Assembly (NCBI RefSeq): GCF_007754425.1
Contig: NZ_CP037452.1
Location: forward strand, 7,171,164-7,235,163
Length of the DNA: 64,000 bases
From: Gimesia fumaroli
GTDB taxonomy: Bacteria > Planctomycetota > Planctomycetia > Planctomycetales > Planctomycetaceae
Direction: 5' to 3'
Position 1 is the stretch's first letter; every line of letters begins with the position of its first letter. The notes under the pieces are model-generated. The model was not told the origin of the DNA and searched no databases. It was given only the letters and a program-made list of their open reading frames with translations. Positions 48,221 to 58,406 of this stretch are shown here, in pieces. A program made the position numbers and the translations under genes.

Positions 48221-51200
48221 TTAAAAGAGAACCAGTCCCGAATCTTCGCCGATAGTGCTGAAGAAGGAATCGGTCTCATCATCGGCCCAGTCGGATAGCT
48301 TCCGAACACCGGGGGCCAGAGTGTCCTGCATCACACCGTCAGCTTCGTGTTCGTATCCCAGCAGATGACCAAGTTCGTGCAGGATGACGGTCCAGAGATC
48401 AATCTTCCCGACAGCGTCGCTAAAGGGGAAAGTGGTCAATGAAAGGAAACCCGAAAGATAAAATTCACTATTATCACCCGGGGTATCATCAACAAACCAG
48501 CCATACCCGGCGGCATTCACGTCGACATAGATCGTGCCACGAACGGTATTACTTAAAACACCATCTACCAGATCAATAACCTCTATATTGACCTGTGCCA
48601 GTTTATTATTTTCCTCGGACGTCAGCTGCGGTTCGAGATACTCAACTACGCCATCCAGCACAGATTCTGCATCTGTCTGATCGACAGAGTTGGCATTCTG
48701 CTGTGGTAACAATGCAGGTTCAACCGTTAAGTGTTTCTTCCAGGCAGTGGGAAAATTTCGAGGATAGCTGATCGATGTCTGGTTTGACTTTTGCTTTCCG
48801 TAATTATTGATCAACGAAATCAGATCACGAGAATTGATACGGTCATCCTGATTGTAATCTGTGAACCAGGCATAGGGCGAATTTGATTCACTGGGAATGG
48901 TAGAATATTGGTTGATAAACAGAATCAGATCACGAATATTGATCGCATCATTGTCATCCAGATCAAACGGGTTTGCCCAGACCTGTGTTGCGGGAGCCGA
49001 ACCATGAACTTCTTCGCTGTCTGTATTGTCTGCAAAAACGATTCCCAAGTTGTTAATCACAAACTCGGGGCTTTGCGGGATCAGGATTTCTCCTTCCAGA
49101 TCCAGATCAATGCCGTCTTCAGAGGTTGATTCAAATCGAATGCGGGCAAACAGCACATGTTGATCATCTCCCACATCGGTCAGATTCGTTTCTGCTGAGA
49201 GACTGGCAATCAAACCGGATGTATCATCGATGGCTCCCGTCTGATTGAGGGTAAAGGCAGCACCATATTCAATGGCAACCGCGGTGGTGATCGCCGTATT
49301 GTAGCTTAAATCGAGTGCGACCGACAGCACACCCAGATCGGCGGCCGAGGGAGCACTGACCCAGATTTCCAGCCAGTAGCCGCTCCATTCATCCACCCAA
49401 TCCAGGCTCTCCGGTAGAGCGGCGACTTCGCCATTCCCGGCAGTGCTGGTCGGGGAATCCACCAGGGTCATTTCGATCTGCGCGAAGGGGCGTTGTACTT
49501 CGAAGGCACCGATGTCGATGGCCTCTCCCCGATAACGCTCATACCCGGCACCCCGCGAATCATGCGTGGTTTCTCTGCGATTGAGAATGGATGAGTTCAC
49601 ATTTTCCAGGGCTTCATCATCGCCTGCATCAATGCCGGCACTGCCCGGCAGCAACGCATGCGTTTTCGTCAGGCCCCCGTTGTCTCTCAACACCGGATCC
49701 AGCAAGCCTTCAATGCTGTCCTGGACAATGCTGTTGTTTCGGGAAAACGAAAGAGAAACCTGTGAAATGGAGGGAGCAGAATTTCCAGCTATGATGGAAT
49801 TGGTGATCGTGCCAGGGATACTCCCCAGTGCATAAATACCGCCTCCGGTCCTGGCAGCCGCATTTCCGGTCAATGTGGAATTGACAATCTCAAAACTCGA
49901 AGCCGAATTGCCAAACGCAATCCCGCCGCCGATCTCTAGTGATGTATTTGCTGAGAGCGTACTGTTAATCAGAATCAGTGTCTGTTCAACATAAAGGGCG
50001 CCTCCGTAACGATTGGTTGAATTCTTTTCGAAGAGACTGTTTTGAACCGTTAAATTACGGGAATAATCGCTAATCCCGCCTCCCCGGTTCCCTGCCGTAT
50101 TCTTGAAAAAGGTGGAACCTGAAACAAGAACATTTTCTCCACCCGAAAAAAGCGCCCCTCCATAGCTTGAGTTAGCACTGTTTTCTGAAAAGAGACAATT
50201 TTCAATGTAGGCAGTGTAATAGGAACTATAAACAGAGAGTGCCGACGAATAATACACGGCCCCTCCGCTGGAGGTTGCCGTATTTCCCTGAAAGGTAGAG
50301 TCAGTAATGTTCAATTCCGTTAAGACTGGAGGGAACGTCGAGGAGATCTGATGATAGATCGCCCCGCCTGCGCTCGAACTGTTCTCTGTAAAGACCGATT
50401 CGCTGACGGTTAACACTCCCTGCGTGATGTAAATCCCCCCGCCCAGGGTATCACTGCTGTTTTCCGTAAACGTACTGGAAGAAACAGTCAGGTCGCCGTC
50501 TTGAACCAGGATTGCTCCACCCGAATAGGACGTTTGATTTTCTGTGAAATCACACCCGGTGATCGACAGCAAACCCTCGGTACTGTAAATGGCACCCCCA
50601 GACCAGTCCGCACTGTTGCGGATAAACGTACTGTTCGTCACCGTCAGGTCGCCGGCACTGTAGATAGCCCCGCCATAGCTGCCGCCGTGAATCGAACCAC
50701 TGAAAACACTGGCCTGATTGTCGGCAAACACGACATCGGAAATGGACAACGTTTCCAGACTGTGAATGGCGCCGCCACTGGTGTAGTTCGCGAAACCATT
50801 GGTCAGTGTGAACCCGCTCAACTCCACACTGATGGAAGTCTCTTCATCGCCGTCATCAATGCGAAAGAGTCGGCGGGTTCCATCGCCGCTGAGAGTCAGA
50901 TGCTCGGCTCCGTGTCCGATGATGGTGACATCATCGGTAATCACCAGCTCATTAAACAGCATCAACGTCTGATCAAACAGGCTGGCATCAAACGTAATGG
51001 TATCAGTGGTCGCTGACTCATTCGACAACTTGATTGCTTCCCGCAAAGACAAATTGCCGACGCTATAGTCGCCGTCATCGGTATCCGTGGCTGAGTCGAC
51101 AAGTAAGTGCAAGGACTCAGATTCGAAAGCACCGATGTCAACGGTTTCGTCAACAAAACGGGAGAAGCCAGCGCCACGCTGGTCTGTTATGAGCTCAAGA

Positions 51201-52888
51201 TATTCTGCTGCCCCATTATTACCTGCATTAATTGCGGCACTATTGAAAAGAAGTGCGTGTGTTTTTGTGGATCCGCCATTGTCACGAAGAACGGGGTCGA
51301 GCAAGCCGTCAGTACTATCCTGAATAATACAGTTATTCCACTGGGAACTTCCATCTGTTTGGGCACCAGAATAGGCTGCTACATTCCCAGCAATAATCGA
51401 GTTGGTCCCTCCAGTAGAGTAATAGGTTGATGGGTTATTTTCATAAAACCCCCCTCCTCTCTCACCTGCTGAGTTTAATACAACAGTAGAAGCAGATAGT
51501 GTAAAATATCCCGATGCGTATACCCCCCCTCCCAATTTGTCCGTTGTGTTTTTTGATACTGTGCTGTTCGTGATAAGAAGATGTTGAAGAGAATAGGTCC
51601 CTCCTCCGGCTTCTATCGCATAATTATTGTCAATCAGACAACGATCAACAAATATATTCTTTGTCGCAGTGAATATACCTCCGCCATCGATCTCCGATGA
51701 ATTTCCTGACACGACTGTATCAAGAATTGTAACACCTATATTTCCAGAGGTGAGACACATCCCGCCTCCTCGTTCAACAGCGGTATTAGCCCGAAAATCA
51801 CACCCTGCGACCGTCAATTCCCTCTCGTTACCGTCGAGTTCATAAATGGCTTCAGACCACGTGGCCTGATAAAACCCACCTCCACCGTAAGATGCTGAAT
51901 TCTCTATAAAGTCACAGTTACTCACTTTCGAAGCCGTATCTGTATTTCGATAAGAGTTTGAAAGCTGTTGACTCAGTCCCCCACCACGCACCGATTTATT
52001 GGAAATAAATTTCGAATCTGAAATATCCATCCAGCCATTGAGTACAGAGACTCCTCCCCCGCTTGAGGAACTTTCATTTTGAATAAAAGTCGAGGAGGAT
52101 AGTTGTAACCCTGAGTAACCATCAAGCACTTCTTGTGTTGCAGAATTAGTGCAGATGCCTCCTCCACTGGAGCCCGCGATGTTCTTGTAAAAATAGGAGT
52201 CGGAAACAATGAAGTGGTAATCTGGCATAAAGTCAACATAAGCAATGGAGTGGTAAATTGCACCTCCACTATACTCTGTTTCATTATTCGAAAATGAACT
52301 GTTGCGAACCGTCAAATACCTTTTTGCAAAAATTGCTCCACCGTTTTTCCGTGCAGATAGATTCGTAAACTGACAGTCAGTGACGGTCAAATTTTTCATG
52401 CTGTAAATAGCCCGACCTTTTCCCACACCATCAAAGCTGATCCCGCTAATATCAACTGAGTAAATATTTTCACTGTCGTAATCTTCAATGAAGATCAGGC
52501 TGAAATTATCGTCTGAGCCACCATCAACCTGAAACGTCATCTGATCGGCGCCCAGCCCAACGATCGATAACTCATCCAGAATCTTCAGCTGCTCTGAAAA
52601 TAGAAAAGTCTCCCCCGCGAGCGCAGCGTCAAACGAAATCGTATCTGCGCCGGCATTGGCGTTGGCCTGTTCGATCGCGTCGCGGAGACTGCCTGCGCCG
52701 GAATCGTTGGTATTTACCACCGTGAATGCGGTCAGCAGTGTGCGGTCTTCCAGCGTTTCGGCGGCATTACGGGCGACGAGTGTCTGGGCGGAGGGGAGCT
52801 GGTGCCGGTTCCGTCGGGCGCGGGTGCTGCGAGAAAAACGCGAACGAAGTTGGTGCTTCAGGGAAGGAAGCCACAGCGATGCAAACAT
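48221..52888 (-). CDS. Giant beta-helix / cohesin-like / dockerin / metzincin surface protein 2
   Basis: About 1555 residues with the plan of giant protein 1 but only two CSLREA/beta-helix/anchor-Q units (SLRDA near 52680 and SLREA near 51040; anchor-Q near 51260 and 49660). The cohesin-like domain (about 49080-49480), dockerin-like loops (48820-48985) and HELGHLLGYEHE metzincin motif (48340-48390) follow. The N-terminus has LEDRTLLT after a basic stretch without hydrophobic core. Over the N-terminal and dockerin regions it is nearly identical to protein 1, but after the dockerin it diverges. I take MFASLWL at 52888; the frame is open to 53002, but that stretch overlaps the promoter and leader conserved with gene 1, where there is no such coding frame. 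Confidence 0.88.
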   Translation of the reverse strand: MFASLWLPSLKHQLRSRFSRSTRARRNRHQLPSAQTLVARNAAETLEDRTLLTAFTVVNTNDSGAGSLRDAIEQANANAGADTISFDAALAGETFLFSEQLKILDELSIVGLGADQMTFQVDGGSDDNFSLIFIEDYDSENIYSVDISGISFDGVGKGRAIYSMKNLTVTDCQFTNLSARKNGGAIFAKRYLTVRNSSFSNNETEYSGGAIYHSIAYVDFMPDYHFIVSDSYFYKNIAGSSGGGICTNSATQEVLDGYSGLQLSSSTFIQNESSSSGGGVSVLNGWMDISDSKFISNKSVRGGGLSQQLSNSYRNTDTASKVSNCDFIENSASYGGGGFYQATWSEAIYELDGNERELTVAGCDFRANTAVERGGGMCLTSGNIGVTILDTVVSGNSSEIDGGGIFTATKNIFVDRCLIDNNYAIEAGGGTYSLQHLLITNSTVSKNTTDKLGGGVYASGYFTLSASTVVLNSAGERGGGFYENNPSTYYSTGGTNSIIAGNVAAYSGAQTDGSSQWNNCIIQDSTDGLLDPVLRDNGGSTKTHALLFNSAAINAGNNGAAEYLELITDQRGAGFSRFVDETVDIGAFESESLHLLVDSATDTDDGDYSVGNLSLREAIKLSNESATTDTITFDASLFDQTLMLFNELVITDDVTIIGHGAEHLTLSGDGTRRLFRIDDGDEETSISVELSGFTLTNGFANYTSGGAIHSLETLSISDVVFADNQASVFSGSIHGGSYGGAIYSAGDLTVTNSTFIRNSADWSGGAIYSTEGLLSITGCDFTENQTSYSGGAILVQDGDLTVSSSTFTENSSDTLGGGIYITQGVLTVSESVFTENSSSAGGAIYHQISSTFPPVLTELNITDSTFQGNTATSSGGAVYYSSALSVYSSYYTAYIENCLFSENSANSSYGGALFSGGENVLVSGSTFFKNTAGNRGGGISDYSRNLTVQNSLFEKNSTNRYGGALYVEQTLILINSTLSANTSLEIGGGIAFGNSASSFEIVNSTLTGNAAARTGGGIYALGSIPGTITNSIIAGNSAPSISQVSLSFSRNNSIVQDSIEGLLDPVLRDNGGLTKTHALLPGSAGIDAGDDEALENVNSSILNRRETTHDSRGAGYERYRGEAIDIGAFEVQRPFAQIEMTLVDSPTSTAGNGEVAALPESLDWVDEWSGYWLEIWVSAPSAADLGVLSVALDLSYNTAITTAVAIEYGAAFTLNQTGAIDDTSGLIASLSAETNLTDVGDDQHVLFARIRFESTSEDGIDLDLEGEILIPQSPEFVINNLGIVFADNTDSEEVHGSAPATQVWANPFDLDDNDAINIRDLILFINQYSTIPSESNSPYAWFTDYNQDDRINSRDLISLINNYGKQKSNQTSISYPRNFPTAWKKHLTVEPALLPQQNANSVDQTDAESVLDGVVEYLEPQLTSEENNKLAQVNIEVIDLVDGVLSNTVRGTIYVDVNAAGYGWFVDDTPGDNSEFYLSGFLSLTTFPFSDAVGKIDLWTVILHELGHLLGYEHEADGVMQDTLAPGVRKLSDWADDETDSFFSTIGEDSGLVLF
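52632..52702 (-). repeat. 71-bp perfect repeat shared by giant genes 1 and 2
   Basis: From aacgaaatcgtatctgcg to ctgcctgcgccgga the sequence is identical to 47778-47848 in gene 1, about 4.85 kb away. It covers the SLRDA segment. Perfect identity in fast-changing genes suggests recent gene conversion or duplication. Confidence 0.85.
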
Positions 52889-52952
52889 ACGAGAATCATC
52901 CGGTTGGGTATCTGGCAGGTCAGGAATGGATAGTGGTCGTTTAGAACTTTGT

Positions 52953-52980
52953 ATACTAACAGAGTCTGGACCAAAGACAA
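52953..52980 (-). promoter_or_regulatory. Conserved promoter of giant gene 2
   Basis: TTGTCT, 16 bases, TAGTAT, with the -10 65 bases before the ATG at 52888. The flanking sequence (gttcta, gtatac and the TTTGGTC stretch) matches the region before giant gene 1. It also argues against a longer coding frame reaching to 53002. Confidence 0.6.
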
Positions 52981-53060
52981 CGAGTGATTCCCCATCAAAC
53001 ATTTAAACAACGGGGACTTTATGTACAGACTTCGAGCAATTTCATTAGGAACCTCTTTCC

Positions 53061-56000
53061 TTAGAATGGGAGTAGTTCTGATTCCCCACTAAGCGTGCTG
53101 AAGAAGGAATCAGTCTCATCGGCCCAATCGGGCAGACGACGAACGCCGGGCACCAGCGTTTCCTGCATGACACCGTCGGTTTCGTGTTCGTATCCCAGCA
53201 AATGACCGAGTTCGTGCAGGATGACCGTGAAGAGATCAACCTGGCCGGCGGCACTACTGTCGGGTAAGGCGATCAGCGTCAATTCGCTGTCATAAGTAAA
53301 CTCACTGTGATCGGCGGGACTGGCATCGACAAACCAGCCGCGACCGGCGGCGTTAACATCGATATAAATTGTGCCGGGAACAGCGCGGCCCAGAGTTTCG
53401 CCTGCCAAATCAACGACTTCAATATCCACCTGCGCCAACGTTTCATTTTGGCTGGGTGTTAATTGCGGACTGACTTGTTCGACGACCGACTCAAGCACGG
53501 TTTCCGCGGCAGACTGTGTCACGGGGTGAGCGTTTGCCTGTACTTCACTCTGACTGTCGACGATCAAATGATCGAACCAGAGTTCAATAAAATTCTCTGG
53601 AAAATAATTTTGAGATCGATCTGCTTTATCTTTACCAAAATTTCTGACAAACAGTATAAGATCTCTCAAGTCGACACGATCATTTCGATTCAGATCCGTG
53701 ATCCATTTATGGGGCGAATTAGATTTGCTGGAAACTGAATGATATGTGCTGATCAAAATCTTGAGATCAGCAACATTGATTGCGTCATCATCGTTGAAAT
53801 CGTAAGGATTTGCCCAGATCTGGGTTGCTGGAGCCAGACCATAAATCACATCACTGGCGGTATGATCTGCCAACAATATTTGTGGCTGAGAAATTTCCAG
53901 GCTCAGACTTTGTGCATTCAGACTTTGCCCCTCCAGATCCAGGTCGACGGCGTCATCGGTAGTGGACTCAAATTTAATCCGGGCAAACAGGACGCGTTGA
54001 TCATCGCCAACATTCGTCAGGCTGGTCTCAGCTGAGAGGTTTTCAATCGTTCCCGTTTGATCATTGATCGTGCCTGTCTGATTCTCGGTAAAAGCGGCAC
54101 CATATTCGATGCTGGTGGCGGTTGTGATCTCTGTGTTGTAGGTCAAATCGAGGTTGGCTGACATAATGCCTAGATCGGTTGTATCAGCCGTGCTGATCCA
54201 GATTTCGACCCAGTAATTGCCCCACTCGTCAATCCAGGTGATGTTCTCAGGTAGAGAGGCACTCTCGCCGTTTCCGGACGTCGGCGTTTTCGACTTGACG
54301 ACTCGCAAATCAATTTGCGCCAGGGGCGCCTGCACCTCAAAGGCTCCGATATCAACAGTACCATCCACAATGCGTGACGAGCCATCACCACGTTGATCGT
54401 TCATTAAACCCGCGGCCTCGGCGGCAGCGTTATCACCGCCGTTAATCGCAGCACTTCCCGCCAGCAAGGCGTGAGTTTTCGTCGGCCCCCCGTTATCTCG
54501 CAGGACCGGGGCCAGGACCCCCTCAATACTGTCCTGGATGATGTTGATGCCACTCGAATAGACGCCGCTGATCTGTGCATTGCCTGCTGCCGAATTACCG
54601 GCGACGATACTGTTCGCCAGTTCGAAGGTCTCGGCACTACTGAAAATTCCGCCCGCTGATATCGCAGCGTGATTTCCCGTAATGGTACTATTCACAATGG
54701 TCAATTCATTTGGAGTCTCACGGTAGTAAATAAAATCGGCTGTGGAAACGCTGTAGAACTCAATCTCCGTCGGACCACCCAGTCCGGCTGTCTGGTAAAC
54801 GCCGCCGCCAAAACCATTGGTGGTATTCCCTGAGATGGTGCTATTGTAGATCGTAAGATCACCCGTGCTGTGGATTCCCCCTCCGGTGGAACCGGCAAAA
54901 TTTCCTGAAAGCGTACTTTCCCTGAGATTCAGACTGCCATCCAGAAGATAAACCCCACCACCATTGACGACAGCCAGATTTTCAGCAAGCGTACTACCGG
55001 TGATCGAAATGGCTGCGTGCTCACTATAGACCCCCGCCCCCCACTGGCTGGTGGTGTTCTTCGAGATCTCGGAGTCTTCGATCGTCAGAGTTCCCTCATA
55101 GATATAAATCGCTCCACCTGCTGACGAAGCGGAATTTTCGAAAAACGTGCTGTCTGAAATCGAAACTTTTGGTCCTCTGATATAAAACTGGCTTGCGGAG
55201 AAGGCGCCCCCGGACTGCGCTGTATTTCTCTCAAATGAGGAACCTGTGATGGTTGTCCGATGATCGCCGGCCTTGATCGCTCCCCCACTCAAAGCGGCAC
55301 TATTCAGGAGAAAAGTGGTGTTGATCACATTCAATTCATATTCGCTGTAGATTCCGCCTCCACTTCGTGTGGAGTGATTATGTGTAATCAAACAGTCTCT
55401 CACCGTCAGTATTTTATCAGTATAGATGGCCCCACCAGACATATCGACTCCATTAGTGAGAGTCAGACCGTCAATCACAACCTGGCGCATCGGTCCCGTC
55501 CAGAACCCATGGATGTTGAAAATGCGACCATTCTGATTTCCATCCAGGGTCAGCAGATTCGCCCCCAGGCCGGTGATTAAAACGCTGTCTCTGATCTCCA
55601 GCTCACCACTGAGCACAATCGTCTGACCAGCCAGGCTGGCATCAAAAGTGATCTGATCGATATCAGAAGGATTTTCATTCGACAGCCGGATTGCTTCCCG
55701 CAGCGATAGTTGGCCGCTGGAATAATCGCCGTCATCGATGTCCGAATTCGTGTCTACAACAAACGTCATGGAATGCAGTTCGAACGCACCGATATCCACG
55801 GTCCCATCAATGATCCGCTCAAAACCGGCTCCGCGCTGGTCGGTCATCAGATCGGCGTTCTCCACGATCTCATTACTACCCGCGTTGATGGCGATACTTC
55901 CGGGCAATAATGCGTGTGTTTTGGTCGGGCCGCCGTTGTCTCTCAGAACCGGATCGATCAAGTCCTCGATACTGTCCTGAATGATATTGGTCTGCGCCGT

Positions 56001-58406
56001 GAACTCGCCGGCGATCTGGGAACCCGCAGTTGCTGCATTGCCGGCCACAATGCTGTTCTTGACGGTTGTCGTTGAACGGGACCCCGGCTCTGGTGTCGAT
56101 ATTCCGCCTCCTGATGCTCCTGCCGTGTTTCCGACAAGCGAACTGTTAACCACATCGAGTGAACTATTCAACAGCCAGAGTGGTACCGAATCGGCTGGAA
56201 CATCGCTGTCATTGTCATTAATCGGTAGCGTGGTGTCTATAACACCATTCAGACTCACTACAAATATCAAATCGAGTATCTGAGGTGGGTTAGCCGGAAG
56301 AAGTTGCAGGCCCGGATCAACGATAGGGAACTGTGAAGGATCAATCGGAGAGAGATTCACTTCAGTACCGTCAGGTGAAAACTCTGCACCGTTGCGATGA
56401 TAGATCCCACCACCGGCGAGTGCGGCCTGGTTTCCAGACAGAGTCGAATTAAACAGGGACAAGTGGCCGAGGGTAGCAATGGCGCCACCTGAACCAGTTG
56501 CTATATTCTCAGAAAGTGTGCTTTCCTCGATAAAAACAGAACCGCCCAGGTTATTGATACCTGCGCCATCGATGGCTTGATTCTGTGAAAAGTCACTCCC
56601 GGAAATACTCAGCTGCGTCCGCCCGTTATAGATACCGCCCCCTGACTGGGTCGCCTCGTTATGATAGAACGTCGAATTGAGAACGTTCAGTGTCTGAAAA
56701 CCGATATCAGCCATCCAGGGACTGTTATAAATACCCCCCCCGTTCCCAGCGGTATTTCTGTTGAAAATACTATTCTCAATCAGGGGTGAGGGATTGGAAA
56801 GAATTTCCCCCATGTCATCGACAATAGAGCCTCGATTCCCCTGGACCAGATAAATGCCCCCCCCCATTTGACCGGCAGAATTTGAACCAAAATAGGTTTC
56901 GTTGACTCTGATATAGGCAAGAGAACTGGCAACGGCTCCCCCAGTCGACGCCGCATGATTCTGGAGAAAATAACCGTCAATCAGTTTGAAGTTGCCGGTG
57001 TTGTAAACCCCGCCTCCCGAGTTTGCAGAGTTTCTATTCAGAGTGCTGTCCTCCATCACGAGATTACCATAATTATACAACGCCCCGCCGGAATGGGTGA
57101 CAGTGTTCTCTGCGAATGTGCTGTCGACGATCTGAATCGACCCCGATCGGTTAAGAATGGCTCCCCCCAACTCGGCTGTATTTGCTTTGAAAAAACAGTC
57201 GTTGAGAATGACCTGAGGATCAAAACTATTTTCGAATTCGTAAGGCGAACCGGTGCCGACAATTTGATTCGGATCAGCGATCGAAAATGCAACAGGGTTT
57301 CCTTCAGGGATCCGTTCCACAGAATACAACGCCCCGCCTAGAGTCGCGGAATTCTCGATAAACTCACAATTGGTGATCTCGGTAGGATTAAGATAAACGA
57401 CCGACTGTCGCATACTGGCATCAGGTCCGTCCGGGATTGTTATCCCACCCCAGTTCCAGACCTTCCGGTAGTTATGATAAATTCCGCCCCCGTTTTCTCC
57501 TGCAACATTACCAGTAAATGTCGAATCAGCAACCTGCAGCTCTCCATAGGGATGATAAATGGCCCCACCACTTCCCTGTGCACTGTTCTCGGTAAAACTG
57601 GAGCCACTCACGGTCAATGAAGACGCATAGATGGCACCCCCATCACCGGTCGCCTGATTTTCTACAAACGAACTGCCGGTGACCGTAACCGAACTCCTAC
57701 TGTAAATAGCCCCTCCCGCGCTGGCTGTGTTGCGCAGGAAGACCGAATTTTCAATCGACATGGTTGCCCCGGCCCCCGACTGGGAAGAAATAGCGCCCCC
57801 CAGTCTGGCCTGATTGTCCTGAAACACCAGATCCGAAACGCTCAGATGTTCATAATTAAAAATCGCACCACCGGTATTGTATCGTTTATAGGAGATGTTC
57901 CCCCCTAAACCGATTGACGGCGTGGTATTTTCCAAATTCGGCAGAACGTTCGCATCTCCATTGGCCAGCGTCAGACCACTAATCGAGACATACAGGTTCG
58001 CGCTATGCGTTCCATCATAGACATCGAAAATGCGCCCCGTATGATTCGCGTCAATCGTCAGTTGATCCGAGCCCAGGCCGATGATCGTCAGGTCATCCGT
58101 GATCCGCAACTGATTCATTAATTGAATCGTCTGGTCAGCCAGCGACGCATCAAACGAGATCGTATCCGCCCCGGCACTCGCATTGGCCTGCTCGATAGCG
58201 TCTCTTAGACTGCCTTCGCCGGAATCGTCGGTATTCACCACCGTGAAGACGGTCAGCAGCGTGCGGTCTTCCAGAGATTCGGCGGCGTTTCGGGAGACCA
58301 GAGCTCGGGAAAAAGGTGCCTGATGGCGTCGCGCGCGATGTTTCCTGCGGGAGGAACGGACGCGGAGCTGATTCTTCAACGAAGAAAGCCACTGGGATGA
58401 GAACAT
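53061..58406 (-). CDS. Giant beta-helix / cohesin-like / dockerin / metzincin surface protein 3
   Basis: 1781 residues, first gene transcribed of the tandem set. Same plan: basic N-terminus with LEDRTLLT, two CSLREA/beta-helix/anchor-Q units (SLRDA near 58200 and SLREA near 55690; anchor-Q near 55930 and 54470), with an especially long first helix (about 750 residues, many GGAIY turns). Then a cohesin-like domain (about 53930-54330), a dockerin-like pair that is more divergent than in genes 1 and 2 (NPYDFNDDDAINVADL), and HELGHLLGYEHE (53170-53230). After the dockerin, gene 3 resembles gene 1 closely (VDSQSEVQ.NA.PVTQSAAE). The start follows AGGGCC at about 9 bases. The upstream promoter region is unlike those of genes 1 and 2. 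Confidence 0.9.
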   Translation of the reverse strand: MFSSQWLSSLKNQLRVRSSRRKHRARRHQAPFSRALVSRNAAESLEDRTLLTVFTVVNTDDSGEGSLRDAIEQANASAGADTISFDASLADQTIQLMNQLRITDDLTIIGLGSDQLTIDANHTGRIFDVYDGTHSANLYVSISGLTLANGDANVLPNLENTTPSIGLGGNISYKRYNTGGAIFNYEHLSVSDLVFQDNQARLGGAISSQSGAGATMSIENSVFLRNTASAGGAIYSRSSVTVTGSSFVENQATGDGGAIYASSLTVSGSSFTENSAQGSGGAIYHPYGELQVADSTFTGNVAGENGGGIYHNYRKVWNWGGITIPDGPDASMRQSVVYLNPTEITNCEFIENSATLGGALYSVERIPEGNPVAFSIADPNQIVGTGSPYEFENSFDPQVILNDCFFKANTAELGGAILNRSGSIQIVDSTFAENTVTHSGGALYNYGNLVMEDSTLNRNSANSGGGVYNTGNFKLIDGYFLQNHAASTGGAVASSLAYIRVNETYFGSNSAGQMGGGIYLVQGNRGSIVDDMGEILSNPSPLIENSIFNRNTAGNGGGIYNSPWMADIGFQTLNVLNSTFYHNEATQSGGGIYNGRTQLSISGSDFSQNQAIDGAGINNLGGSVFIEESTLSENIATGSGGAIATLGHLSLFNSTLSGNQAALAGGGIYHRNGAEFSPDGTEVNLSPIDPSQFPIVDPGLQLLPANPPQILDLIFVVSLNGVIDTTLPINDNDSDVPADSVPLWLLNSSLDVVNSSLVGNTAGASGGGISTPEPGSRSTTTVKNSIVAGNAATAGSQIAGEFTAQTNIIQDSIEDLIDPVLRDNGGPTKTHALLPGSIAINAGSNEIVENADLMTDQRGAGFERIIDGTVDIGAFELHSMTFVVDTNSDIDDGDYSSGQLSLREAIRLSNENPSDIDQITFDASLAGQTIVLSGELEIRDSVLITGLGANLLTLDGNQNGRIFNIHGFWTGPMRQVVIDGLTLTNGVDMSGGAIYTDKILTVRDCLITHNHSTRSGGGIYSEYELNVINTTFLLNSAALSGGAIKAGDHRTTITGSSFERNTAQSGGAFSASQFYIRGPKVSISDSTFFENSASSAGGAIYIYEGTLTIEDSEISKNTTSQWGAGVYSEHAAISITGSTLAENLAVVNGGGVYLLDGSLNLRESTLSGNFAGSTGGGIHSTGDLTIYNSTISGNTTNGFGGGVYQTAGLGGPTEIEFYSVSTADFIYYRETPNELTIVNSTITGNHAAISAGGIFSSAETFELANSIVAGNSAAGNAQISGVYSSGINIIQDSIEGVLAPVLRDNGGPTKTHALLAGSAAINGGDNAAAEAAGLMNDQRGDGSSRIVDGTVDIGAFEVQAPLAQIDLRVVKSKTPTSGNGESASLPENITWIDEWGNYWVEIWISTADTTDLGIMSANLDLTYNTEITTATSIEYGAAFTENQTGTINDQTGTIENLSAETSLTNVGDDQRVLFARIKFESTTDDAVDLDLEGQSLNAQSLSLEISQPQILLADHTASDVIYGLAPATQIWANPYDFNDDDAINVADLKILISTYHSVSSKSNSPHKWITDLNRNDRVDLRDLILFVRNFGKDKADRSQNYFPENFIELWFDHLIVDSQSEVQANAHPVTQSAAETVLESVVEQVSPQLTPSQNETLAQVDIEVVDLAGETLGRAVPGTIYIDVNAAGRGWFVDASPADHSEFTYDSELTLIALPDSSAAGQVDLFTVILHELGHLLGYEHETDGVMQETLVPGVRRLPDWADETDSFFSTLSGESELLPF

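Noticed and set aside
50501..51016. 171-codon plus-strand ORF inside giant gene 2
   Set aside because: It lies wholly opposite the beta-helix coding region, with composition set by that frame.
52889..53002. N-terminal extension of giant gene 2 to an upstream ATG
   Set aside because: The stretch is conserved as non-coding promoter and leader before gene 1, and paralogues begin at MF.S.WL.
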